The translations under genes and the position numbers were made by a program. The notes beneath the pieces were generated by a model. That model was not told the origin of the DNA and searched no databases. It worked only from the letters and a program-made list of their open reading frames with translations. Positions 1 to 5,685 of a stretch of DNA of 22,839 nucleotides are shown here, piece after piece (within the stretch, counting starts at the first letter, position 1; every line of letters starts with the position of its first letter). The DNA comes from a virus, in the IMG/VR virus record IMGVR_UViG_3300006737_000235, positions 1-22,839 of that record; one strand, 5' to 3'.

Positions 1-2
1 CA

Positions 3-158
3 CAACTCAATGAAGGTGACTTGCCTAGAAGTAAACAGCCAACAATAATAGAGCGTGGTAAGAAGTTTGCAGCATATAATAAACGTGGTAAGCTAATAAT
101 ATTGGGATACGATAGAAGAATAGTACAGGAGTATGCATATGCCCAAAGCAAAATATGA
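3..158 (+). CDS. C-terminal end of an unidentified phage protein (partial)
   Basis: An open frame enters from the left edge and runs 51 codons to a TGA at 156-158. The visible tail is basic and hydrophilic, ending in ...YAYAQSKI. It overlaps the next gene's start by about 20 bases, as tightly packed phage genes do, and the next gene's Shine-Dalgarno AGGAG (127-131) lies inside it. No domain can be recognised from this fragment. From its place just before the lysis genes it could be the end of a late or virion protein, but that is inference only. Confidence 0.55.
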   Translation, partial: QLNEGDLPRSKQPTIIERGKKFAAYNKRGKLIILGYDRRIVQEYAYAQSKI

Positions 159-444
159 TCTAAACGATAACGGCAAAATTGATCCAGATGAGCGCGAAAT
201 AATGCTCGATCAATTGCGTAGACAGGTTTTAGATGCCGATGCCAAGCGCGATGCACAACGTAGGATGGCGTGGTTTAGCTTAACAGGTATGCTTTTGTTT
301 CCATTTGGCGTTATTTTTACGGAATGGATGGAGCTACCTCAAGCCTCAGTAATGTTAGCAAGCATGAGCAATATATACTATGTCAGTATTGCTGCTATAG
401 TTGCAGCTTATTATGGCTTCACAAACATGGGTAAGGATCAATGA
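139..444 (+). CDS. Small two-TM membrane protein with an EF-hand-like calcium loop
   Basis: 101 residues from ATG 139. I prefer this start over ATG 133 because AGGAG at 127-131 then sits 7 bases upstream. Residues 7-18 (DLNDNGKIDPDE) match a 12-residue EF-hand loop with acceptable ligands at all six positions: D7, N9, N11, K13 via backbone, D15, E18. A charged helical stretch follows, then two hydrophobic segments at about 44-62 and 78-95, so a short calcium-binding head on a membrane hairpin is likely. Its end overlaps the holin start by 4 bases (ATGA), suggesting translational coupling. It may be a holin partner, antiholin or second holin; no known lysis family is recognised. The membrane and loop calls are good; function is unknown. 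Confidence 0.75.
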   Translation: MPKAKYDLNDNGKIDPDEREIMLDQLRRQVLDADAKRDAQRRMAWFSLTGMLLFPFGVIFTEWMELPQASVMLASMSNIYYVSIAAIVAAYYGFTNMGKDQ

Positions 445-818
445 TAGATAAACTTATAGGGCCAGTAAGCGGCCTGCTTGGTAAAGTTATAAAAGATAAA
501 GATCAGGCTGCACAGTTGGCACATGAGATTGCAACGATGGGCGAAAAGCACGCCCAAGAGCAAGTAATGGCCCAGTTAGAAATATTAAAAATGGATGCTC
601 AGGGCAACTGGTTTCAATCGTCTTGGCGTCCACTTATCGGCTGGATCGGTGGTATATCGTTAGGCATAAATTACATGGTCGCGCCAATAGCTATGGGCTT
701 TGGTTTTAGTATACCTCAAGCAGATATGTCAGTGATGATGCCATTGTTGTTAGGTATGCTCGGCATGGGTGGAATGAGATCATTTGATAAGCTTAACAAA
801 ACGGATAGTAAAAAATGA
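441..818 (+). CDS. Holin, GTA_holin_3TM-like
   Basis: 125 residues. The N-terminal ~50 residues are amphipathic and rich in charged and Gln residues. A WRPLIGWIGG motif at 62-71 leads into a hydrophobic stretch to about 88, and a second Met/Leu/Gly-rich hydrophobic segment spans about 98-114 before a Lys/Asp tail. The W-R-P followed by a hydrophobic hairpin is the signature of the three-TM holins described for gene-transfer-agent release (PF11351). Such holins form inner-membrane lesions that let the endolysin reach the cell wall. It overlaps both neighbours by 4 bases (ATGA) and is directly followed by an endolysin, which fits a lysis cassette. Family call from motif memory, not a search. 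Confidence 0.82.
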   Translation: MIDKLIGPVSGLLGKVIKDKDQAAQLAHEIATMGEKHAQEQVMAQLEILKMDAQGNWFQSSWRPLIGWIGGISLGINYMVAPIAMGFGFSIPQADMSVMMPLLLGMLGMGGMRSFDKLNKTDSKK

Positions 819-1444
819 GTGACGCATTAAAAATATTACAAGCTAAGTGTGGCGTAAAAGACGATGGATCGTTTGGACCAAACACAGCTAGAGCTATAGC
901 AAAGCATTATGAGTTATCAGATAAACATGGGGCGCATTTATTAGGGCAAGCTCACCATGAGAGTGGTGGCTTTAAACGGACCAAAGAAGGTTTATATTAC
1001 AGCACCCCAGAGCGACTAATGGCGGTGTGGCCTAGTCGGTTTAAGTCTGTAGAGGCTGCAATGCCATATACTAAAAACCCAGAAGCACTAGCTAACAATG
1101 TTTATAGTGATCGCATGGGTAACGGTGACAAAGCGTCTGGCGATGGCTGGAAATTTTCTGGCAAAGGTTTTATCCAATTGACAGGCCGTTCTAATTTCAG
1201 ATCATTTAGCAGTGATATGCGCCTACCTGATGTAATGAAGCACCCAGCTTTTGTTGAGACTGAGTATGCTTTTGAGTCGGCCTTGTGGTTTTTCAGGTCT
1301 AACAAGCTGTTCAGTATATGTGACAAGGGTGTTGATGATGATACAATCAAGGCTGTGACCAAGCGTGTAAATGGTGGCACGCATGGCCTTAAAGATCGTA
1401 TAGAGCAAACTAAAAAGATTTATGAGTGGCTCACTGCGGCCTAA
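815..1444 (+). CDS. Endolysin, GH19 chitinase-like lysozyme
   Basis: 209 residues. The first ~35 resemble a short peptidoglycan-binding repeat (ALKILQAKCGVKDDGSFGP). The catalytic domain follows: GQAHHESGGF at 44-53 holds the probable catalytic Glu49, and GKGFIQLTGRSNF at 116-128 is the hallmark substrate-cleft motif of glycoside hydrolase family 19. The enzyme should cleave the glycan strands of peptidoglycan. There is no signal peptide, so export probably depends on the holin encoded just upstream (4-base overlap). Length is typical for compact phage GH19 lysins. Its last 14 bases overlap a convergent small gene on the opposite strand, and no terminator is visible between them. Confidence 0.9.
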   Translation: MSDALKILQAKCGVKDDGSFGPNTARAIAKHYELSDKHGAHLLGQAHHESGGFKRTKEGLYYSTPERLMAVWPSRFKSVEAAMPYTKNPEALANNVYSDRMGNGDKASGDGWKFSGKGFIQLTGRSNFRSFSSDMRLPDVMKHPAFVETEYAFESALWFFRSNKLFSICDKGVDDDTIKAVTKRVNGGTHGLKDRIEQTKKIYEWLTAA

Positions 1445-1637
1445 TTTTAGGTTTAACTATCTTTGATGGTATAGCTGATACATCACAAAAGCCTGCCTCT
1501 GCATTAATCTGATCGTAAAGCGTATCGTTTTGCATTAACACGCTCCAACAATCATCCTCACTAGCAAACCAAATTTTTGCCTCTTGAGGATGCCCATTCA
1601 TGTAATACATAATTGTTAATAATGTAAAATATTCCAT
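1431..1637 (-). CDS. Hypothetical 68-residue protein
   Basis: Last gene of the left minus-strand cluster. The start ATG at 1637 has GGGGTG nearby upstream, a plausible ribosome site. The N-terminus is moderately hydrophobic (MEYFTLLTIMYYMNG) and could be a weak signal or membrane anchor. The rest has paired cysteines (DDCW, GFCD) and aromatic residues, a pattern seen in small phage proteins of unknown role. It overlaps the endolysin tail by 14 bases in convergent orientation. No function is recognised. The coding call rests on position, ribosome site and composition. Confidence 0.6.
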   Translation of the reverse strand: MEYFTLLTIMYYMNGHPQEAKIWFASEDDCWSVLMQNDTLYDQINAEAGFCDVSAIPSKIVKPKIRPQ

Positions 1638-1652
1638 TGTTTACACCCCAGA

Positions 1653-1877
1653 TTATGATATTGTAATTCTAGAGGAAGCCCTTGGCCTTATACTTCTCCT
1701 GCTTGTATTAGTTTTACCTTTGGTTTCCTCACGAACTCTTTTCCCATTATTATTTAAAAGCCTAAACTTGTTTTCCGCTGCTATGTTTTTTGAAGTTCCA
1801 TGCAGCATTTTACGCTGTTTATCTTTTTCCAGCCTTGCCATTTTCTTCATGGCCTTACCAATTTCTTCTTCAGTCAT
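1653..1877 (-). CDS. Hypothetical basic 74-residue protein
   Basis: The start ATG at 1877 has a strong Shine-Dalgarno, GGAGG, 6 bases upstream, which supports translation. The N-terminal half is a charged amphipathic helix (EEEIGKAMKKMARLEKDKQRKM). The C-terminal half is Arg/Lys/Ser-rich with RRSIRPRASSR, consistent with nucleic-acid contact. It overlaps the preceding gene by 8 bases, so it probably belongs to the same transcript as the genes from 3034 leftwards. No family recognised. Confidence 0.65.
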   Translation of the reverse strand: MTEEEIGKAMKKMARLEKDKQRKMLHGTSKNIAAENKFRLLNNNGKRVREETKGKTNTSRRSIRPRASSRITIS

Positions 1878-2115
1878 TATTTTCCTCCGCTATTTGCCTA
1901 AAAACAGATGCAAGCCGTCTTAGCTCTGCATCCATGCCTTTCTCAATAAACCCTGTAAATAAAGGTCTGCGATCTTTAGCATTTACAGCTTCACAAGCTT
2001 TCAATGCAAAAGTCTTATTCTTTCTACTAAACTCAAAAGTTATATGGCCCACCTGTATGCAGTCTCTGTCTGCATCTGGATGACGCCTGTTAGCCTTTAA
2101 CGTGTGCGTACTCAT
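1870..2115 (-). CDS. Hypothetical 81-residue protein
   Basis: The start ATG at 2115 overlaps the upstream gene's TGA (ATGA) and has GAAGG just before it, so translation is probably coupled. The protein is a mixed charged soluble domain: a basic N-terminus, then a likely beta segment (IQVGHITFEF), then helical segments rich in Ala, Arg and Glu ending RQIAEENND. It has no transmembrane segment or cysteine motif. It sits in a six-gene overlapping minus-strand cluster. Function is not recognised. Confidence 0.65.
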   Translation of the reverse strand: MSTHTLKANRRHPDADRDCIQVGHITFEFSRKNKTFALKACEAVNAKDRRPLFTGFIEKGMDAELRRLASVFRQIAEENND

Positions 2116-2291
2116 ATATCTACGCCTTCTGCCTGCAACTTACCAACAAGAGTTTTCATAGCATCTTTGGCATCTCTATATTGCTGCTTAACCTTTGGCT
2201 CTGCATTAACTGATAGCGCCATTGGCTCCAGTCTTTGTATCTCCCTCTTTAAGCTGTCTCTCAGATTCCTGTCTTCTGGCTTCAGTTCCAT
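2112..2291 (-). CDS. Hypothetical helical 59-residue protein
   Basis: I choose ATG 2291, which has GAAGGG about 7 bases upstream. A longer frame from 2336 has no ribosome site. The product is a small, highly charged, mostly helical protein (RNLRDSLKREIQRLEPM... KQQYRDAKDAMKTLVGKL), possibly a short coiled coil. It ends in an ATGA overlap with the next gene. Unusually, its first 86 bases overlap the zinc-knuckle gene at 2206-2418 on the same strand in another frame. Both frames look coding, so this is either a true long overlap or one of them is shorter than drawn. Confidence 0.55.
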   Translation of the reverse strand: MELKPEDRNLRDSLKREIQRLEPMALSVNAEPKVKQQYRDAKDAMKTLVGKLQAEGVDI

Positions 2292-2418
2292 TGTTACACC
2301 CTTCGCAAAGTTTTTTATGTTTAGTAATGTATCCAATGCTAGGTAAAAAAATAACTGGATGCACCACCTCTACCTCAATGTAGCCTTTATTATTGCACTG
2401 TGTGCAAAGCTTTCTCAT
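2206..2418 (-). CDS. Small zinc-ribbon-like protein (two CxxC pairs)
   Basis: About 70 residues from ATG 2418, preferred because GGAG lies 6 bases upstream; ATGs at 2424 and 2430 are alternatives. The N-terminal half holds CTQCNNKG and, about 30 residues later, CEGCNNG. Each is CxxC followed by Asn/Gly turns, as in DnaJ-type or rubredoxin-like zinc knuckles, so it likely binds one zinc. The C-terminal part is charged and probably disordered. The start lies inside the end of the 2390-3034 gene, and the end overlaps the next gene by 86 bases. A role in RNA, DNA or protein binding is possible; no specific family can be named. Confidence 0.55.
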   Translation of the reverse strand: MRKLCTQCNNKGYIEVEVVHPVIFLPSIGYITKHKKLCEGCNNGTEARRQESERQLKEGDTKTGANGAIS

Positions 2419-3034
2419 CTTCATCTCCATAACCCAAAACGTATTTTTTATATATATCCATAGCTATTCTTCTGTCGCACCAAGCGAGTTTCGAAACTTT
2501 ATCTTGCTTGCCGTCCACAGTAAGGGAGAGTTTAGCAATTTTACCCTTCATGTGAAGCCCAGTAAGTTTGCTAGTTATATCTTTATTAGAACCAATAGCA
2601 TCATATTTTCTTTCAACTTGCTCCATTACTTCAAAGCTAGTAAAAAATTCTTGTTCTGACTGAAGAACTGCTAAAATAGCTTCATCCCAATCAATAACAT
2701 TAACATTTTTTTGAGGAGCAAGCTCACCAAGGCCAGCCAAACCCTTAACTGAAAATTGATCCATTAAATGGATAAACGGACTGCTTTTATCATAAATAAC
2801 CTTAGCTTTATACTCGCTATGGAGCTTACCTGAACCCTCAAGTCTTTGGATTTCATCTTTTGGAGTATGTATAACCTCAATAAAGCAAGTAGCGTTCAGT
2901 TTTAAATTAAATTGATCCACCATAGACTTTGGAATAAAAACCTCATCGAGCGTTTTCATACATCTCCCCAATCCATGCCCTGATCTAATAATGCGTATAA
3001 TCGCTACCTGTCTAATATCTAACTTCTGTTTCAT
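2390..3034 (-). CDS. Hypothetical 214-residue protein, first gene of the left minus cluster
   Basis: The start at 3034 is supported by the leader GAAAGGTTAAACAA directly upstream, the same type found before many genes here. An internal ATG at 2959 with GGGGAG upstream is an alternative. The first half is mixed beta with an IPKSMVDQFNLKLNATCFIEVIHTP segment; the middle and C-terminal parts look helical. No catalytic motif stands out. It is the promoter-proximal gene, reading away from the control region at 3068-3108, so it is probably expressed early. The helical part around EFFTSFEVMEQVERKYDAIGSN could be a winged-helix-like fold, but this is only a guess. Confidence 0.72.
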   Translation of the reverse strand: MKQKLDIRQVAIIRIIRSGHGLGRCMKTLDEVFIPKSMVDQFNLKLNATCFIEVIHTPKDEIQRLEGSGKLHSEYKAKVIYDKSSPFIHLMDQFSVKGLAGLGELAPQKNVNVIDWDEAILAVLQSEQEFFTSFEVMEQVERKYDAIGSNKDITSKLTGLHMKGKIAKLSLTVDGKQDKVSKLAWCDRRIAMDIYKKYVLGYGDEDEKALHTVQ

Positions 3035-3067
3035 TTGTTTAACCTTTCATTATATTATTGCACGGAC

Positions 3068-3096
3068 TTGACATATAAGGTAATATTCCCTAAATG
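3068..3096 (+). promoter_or_regulatory. Candidate sigma70 promoter for the replication operon
   Basis: A perfect -35 TTGACA lies at 3068-3073. The hexamer 17 bases on (TAAATG, 3091-3096) is a weak -10, so the -35 carries most of the call. It faces the plus-strand genes from 3128. Its TTGACA and the minus-strand TTGACA form an inverted pair (TTGACA...TGTCAA, 3068-3108), which could also serve as an operator. Confidence 0.35.
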
Positions 3097-3108
3097 CAAT
3101 AGTGTCAA
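3080..3108 (-). promoter_or_regulatory. Candidate sigma70 promoter for the left minus cluster
   Basis: On the minus strand a perfect -35 TTGACA (3108-3103) is followed by a 17-base spacer and TATTAC (3085-3080), which matches the -10 consensus at 4 of 6. It would start transcription near 3073 and read into the gene starting at 3034. It interleaves with a plus-strand candidate on the same DNA. Confidence 0.45.
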
Positions 3109-3127
3109 TTTTTTTAAAGAGGTTACG

Positions 3128-3328
3128 ATGACAGATAAACAAAAAACAGTGCAGCAATGCATGAGGATGAGGGAAAGTATGGTTGAAAAATTGGACTTTC
3201 TTAGCAATGTAACTCGCATTCCTAAAAGTGTATTGGTTGAGCAGTATATGCTCTACGGAAACTTAGAGGAGGATTTAGTTAAATATAACTTTTCTAAGGC
3301 AAGGGAACCTGTCGGGCATAATAAGTGA
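3128..3328 (+). CDS. Ribbon-helix-helix (Arc/CopG-like) DNA-binding protein
   Basis: 66 residues from ATG 3128, chosen for the GAGG ribosome site 5 bases upstream; an earlier in-frame start at 3035 would translate the promoter region. Residues 8-15 (VQQCMRMR) look like the beta strand, and ESMVEKLDFLSNVTRIPKSVLVEQYM is the helix-turn-helix pair of the RHH fold, with the typical 'IPKS' turn. Such proteins dimerise and insert the strand pair into the major groove. Next to two overlapping divergent promoters it is the natural candidate for an autoregulator or early switch. The fold call is from pattern, not from a search. Confidence 0.68.
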   Translation: MTDKQKTVQQCMRMRESMVEKLDFLSNVTRIPKSVLVEQYMLYGNLEEDLVKYNFSKAREPVGHNK

Positions 3329-3329
3329 T

Positions 3330-3725
3330 ATGGTTAACGGCAGGCAAAAAGGAGCTAGTTTTGAGCGCACTATATGCAACGCTTTGCAGGACGATCTAAA
3401 TGTAAAGGCGGCAAAGAGGGATCTAGAACAGTATAGATCTGCGGATAGGGGCGATATACTTATAGACGATGACAGCTTCCCTTATACTATAGAATGTAAA
3501 AGGTATAAGAAGGGTAGCTGGTCGCAAAGCTGGTGGGATCAGGTTGATAAGGCAGCTAAGGTTGCTAATAAAGAGCCTGTCTTAGTGTATAAGTTTGATA
3601 GACAACCAATTAGAGTTGTAATGAGGCTTGAGCATTTGATGAGGGATAACACAGAGCAAGGTTTAAAGGTTGAACTTAATTGGGAAGCTTTTTGCTACGT
3701 TGCTAGAGAAAATTGGAACAGCTAA
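3330..3725 (+). CDS. PD-(D/E)XK nuclease, Holliday-junction-resolvase-like
   Basis: 131 residues. The core of the restriction-endonuclease fold is visible: Glu12 in KGASFERTI, Asp42 in DRGDILI, then Glu55 and Lys57 in the IECKRYKKGSW strand. An aromatic/Gln helix follows (WSQSWWDQ), as in Hjc/VRR-type resolvases and small phage endonucleases. It probably cleaves branched recombination or replication intermediates with Mg2+. It starts one base after the RHH gene and precedes a RecE-like nuclease and an SSB, which fits a recombination module. Exact subfamily and substrate are uncertain. Confidence 0.75.
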   Translation: MVNGRQKGASFERTICNALQDDLNVKAAKRDLEQYRSADRGDILIDDDSFPYTIECKRYKKGSWSQSWWDQVDKAAKVANKEPVLVYKFDRQPIRVVMRLEHLMRDNTEQGLKVELNWEAFCYVARENWNS

Positions 3726-3739
3726 GAAAGGCTAAAATT

Positions 3740-4042
3740 ATGACTAAAAAAATAAGAAAATTAGATTTAGGCAATGGTCAATTAGACCCTAATTTTTTTG
3801 TCGTGAAGATTTATGATAAAGATTTTGAAGGTCTACATATGGGTGATCAGGGTTTTATTCATTTTCACATAGATGATGTTGTTGCTTGGCAGGATATTCC
3901 AACACACCCATCAAATGATTATCATACGCTTAAAATATTTTTTAAAGGTGGGCATAAAGTTAATACGGTGCATAGACAGGAGAGCTATGACACTGTTTTA
4001 GCATTGCTTGAGGAACGAAAATGCCGCTGGTCTGAGGAGTAG
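3740..4042 (+). CDS. Hypothetical 100-residue protein
   Basis: The start ATG 3740 is set by the leader GAAAGGCTAA (3726-3735), identical to the motif before the minus-strand cassette genes. The frame extends upstream to 3713, but that would cover the leader. The protein is a likely alpha/beta soluble domain with beta-rich segments (FFVVKIYDKDF, GFIHFHIDDVVAW, HTLKIFFKGGHKV) and a C-terminal helix. It ends at the start of the RecE-like gene, whose ribosome site GAGGAG overlaps its last codons. No family recognised. The context suggests an accessory replication or recombination role. Confidence 0.7.
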   Translation: MTKKIRKLDLGNGQLDPNFFVVKIYDKDFEGLHMGDQGFIHFHIDDVVAWQDIPTHPSNDYHTLKIFFKGGHKVNTVHRQESYDTVLALLEERKCRWSEE

Positions 4043-4047
4043 TGAAG

Positions 4048-4896
4048 ATGGAACTCCCAAAAGATTTTTTTAGGCGAGATTTGTCTAATGAGCAGTATCA
4101 CGATAGTGACACTTATCCTCACTTTAGTTCATCAGATATAAAAGAGGTTGTTAAAAACTCAGCCTTACACTGGGCGCTAAGACAAGATGAGCCTCGCAAA
4201 GAGCCAACTGAAGCTATGCTATTAGGTAGCGCAGTTCATGGATTTATTTTGGAGCCAGAGAAGAATGAATTTATGCGTGGCTTGCCAAATAAACTGCAAA
4301 GAAAAGCTTGGGCTGAAATGGAAGAGCAGGCGGCTAAGGATGGTAAAATTTTGCTAAAAGAGGGAACTTACGATCAAGCTAAAAAGCTAGCTGAGGTCGC
4401 CTTACACACTAACACTGATTTGCAAGATTTTATAAAGCATAAAAATTTTCTTCCAGAGGTTAGTGTGTTTGGAGAATGCGAAAACACTGGCTTATCTGTA
4501 AAATGCAGACCTGACGGTATGCTTTTAGATGAAAAGAATAAAAAGGCGACATTGATGGATATTAAAACCACATTTAATGTCAGCCCTTATGGTTTTTCAA
4601 AAGAGATAAAAAACTGGAATTATGGCGTTCAGGCTGTGTTCTATATGATGTGCTGCAAATCAATAGGTTTGACAGTAGATAGGTTTATCTTTTTTGCGGT
4701 GTGTAAAGATACAGGTATTTGTACAAAACACACACTAAGCGAATTGTATTTGAAATATGCTGAAAAGCAGATGTTCAAAGCAATGGCTGAATTACTTGAT
4801 GCTCAAGTATCAGGTAAATTTAGCACTGGCTGGCCCGATGAAAATGTTATTCATTTGCCCAGCTATCTTGAAGATGAAGTAATGGATGAAATGTAG
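4048..4896 (+). CDS. RecE / exonuclease VIII-like PD-(D/E)XK nuclease
   Basis: 282 residues from ATG 4048, placed 8 bases after GAGGAG; a GTG at 4042 is a weaker alternative. The N-terminus (LSNEQYHDSDTYPHFSSSDIK) and the LGSAVHGFILEPE motif are typical of phage exonuclease VIII-like proteins (DUF3799/PDDEXK_RecE). Nuclease motifs follow: RPDG with Asp156, MDIKTT with Asp171 and Lys173, then NWNYGVQAVFY with the conserved Tyr/Gln. It should resect one strand of double-stranded DNA to leave 3' tails for annealing. It lies between a junction nuclease and an SSB. No RecT-type annealing protein is seen nearby, so the SSB or an off-window protein may fill that role. Confidence 0.85.
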   Translation: MELPKDFFRRDLSNEQYHDSDTYPHFSSSDIKEVVKNSALHWALRQDEPRKEPTEAMLLGSAVHGFILEPEKNEFMRGLPNKLQRKAWAEMEEQAAKDGKILLKEGTYDQAKKLAEVALHTNTDLQDFIKHKNFLPEVSVFGECENTGLSVKCRPDGMLLDEKNKKATLMDIKTTFNVSPYGFSKEIKNWNYGVQAVFYMMCCKSIGLTVDRFIFFAVCKDTGICTKHTLSELYLKYAEKQMFKAMAELLDAQVSGKFSTGWPDENVIHLPSYLEDEVMDEM

Positions 4897-4906
4897 AAAG
4901 GTTAAC

Positions 4907-5572
4907 ATGATACATAAATTAAAAAACGTAAAAGCTAGATACCCGAAAATGAACCAGCCTTACATTTGGAGCGATCCAGATAATAGGTATATCGGTTGCG
5001 ATGCTACAATGGATAATGCTGCTTTTTATTGTGACGCATTTATCTCAAATGATGCTTATGAAGATTTGCAGAAATTATGTGAGCAAGTATGGAAAGAGTT
5101 TTGTGAAAAGCGTCAGCAAGAAAACAAGCCTATTAAAGACCCTAAGAAATTTAGGTTACCTTTAGATGAGGATAATGAGGGCAGAGGTTATTGCAAAATG
5201 AAGCTGCCAACATATGGCGATGAAAAAACTGTCGTTAAGCAATGGGATAGCGCAGCCGAAAGGTTAGCGAAAGACTTTGCTCTAACAACCAACAGTGATA
5301 TGCATTGTCAGTTCATCATCAAAGGCTATAAGAACGGCTCACAGCAGGGTATTACTCTAAAGCTAACTGATGTTCAGGTATTGCAGTTAGCTGCCCCTAT
5401 GGAGCGTCCGTCACCCTTTCAGGCTGAAGAGGGCGGCTTTAAGGCCAGTGACGCACCTGATGGGCATCAGCCTAAAACTGATGACGATGAGGAAACTGAG
5501 CTTGCGCCCGATAAGGGCGAAGATAAGAAGTCTGATGATTCGGAATTCTTTGACGATCAAATCCCATTCTAA
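4907..5572 (+). CDS. Single-stranded DNA-binding protein, Enc34/DUF2815-like
   Basis: 221 residues from ATG 4907, set by the leader GAAAGGTTAAC immediately upstream. The body has features of the phage Enc34-type ssDNA-binding proteins (DUF2815): aromatic N-terminal strands (YIWSDPDNRYIGCDATM), a conserved central helical part, and RLPLDEDNEGRGYCKMKLP. After about residue 165 comes a long acidic, probably disordered tail ending DDQIPF. This closely mimics the C-terminal tip of bacterial SSB, which recruits host repair and replication proteins. It coats ssDNA made during replication and RecE-like resection. A strong hairpin follows the stop codon. Confidence 0.82.
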   Translation: MIHKLKNVKARYPKMNQPYIWSDPDNRYIGCDATMDNAAFYCDAFISNDAYEDLQKLCEQVWKEFCEKRQQENKPIKDPKKFRLPLDEDNEGRGYCKMKLPTYGDEKTVVKQWDSAAERLAKDFALTTNSDMHCQFIIKGYKNGSQQGITLKLTDVQVLQLAAPMERPSPFQAEEGGFKASDAPDGHQPKTDDDEETELAPDKGEDKKSDDSEFFDDQIPF

Positions 5573-5574
5573 GC

Positions 5575-5605
5575 AAAAAAATAGCCCCACTGTTAAAGTG
5601 GGGCT
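5575..5605 (-). terminator. Strong intrinsic hairpin, canonical in the minus direction
   Basis: A 9-bp perfect stem AGCCCCACT/AGTGGGGCT (5583-5591 and 5597-5605) with a 5-base loop follows the SSB stop. In the plus direction the tail is only TTATAAGTT. In the minus direction the stem is followed at once by a run of seven T (complement of A7, 5575-5581). It may work in both directions, but its best orientation is against minus-strand transcripts. Confidence 0.65.
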
Positions 5606-5616
5606 TATAAGTTAAA

Positions 5617-5644
5617 ACCTACAGAAAGGCTAATAAAAGTAGGT
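5617..5644 (+). other. Hairpin carrying the GAAAGGCTAA motif in its loop
   Basis: ACCTAC (5617-5622) pairs with GTAGGT (5639-5644). The 16-base loop contains GAAAGGCTAA (5624-5633), the leader motif that elsewhere sits just before start codons. Here no start codon follows until 5686. It lies between a strong hairpin and the primase-helicase gene, so it might be a protein- or RNA-binding site in that gene's leader. Confidence 0.35.
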
Positions 5645-5685
5645 CTAGCAGTTATATAAATATCCATGCGGAGTATTCGAGTAAA

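Noticed and set aside
3035-3127. Longer start of the RHH gene at 3035
   Set aside because: It would translate the promoter region; ATG 3128 has a good ribosome site.
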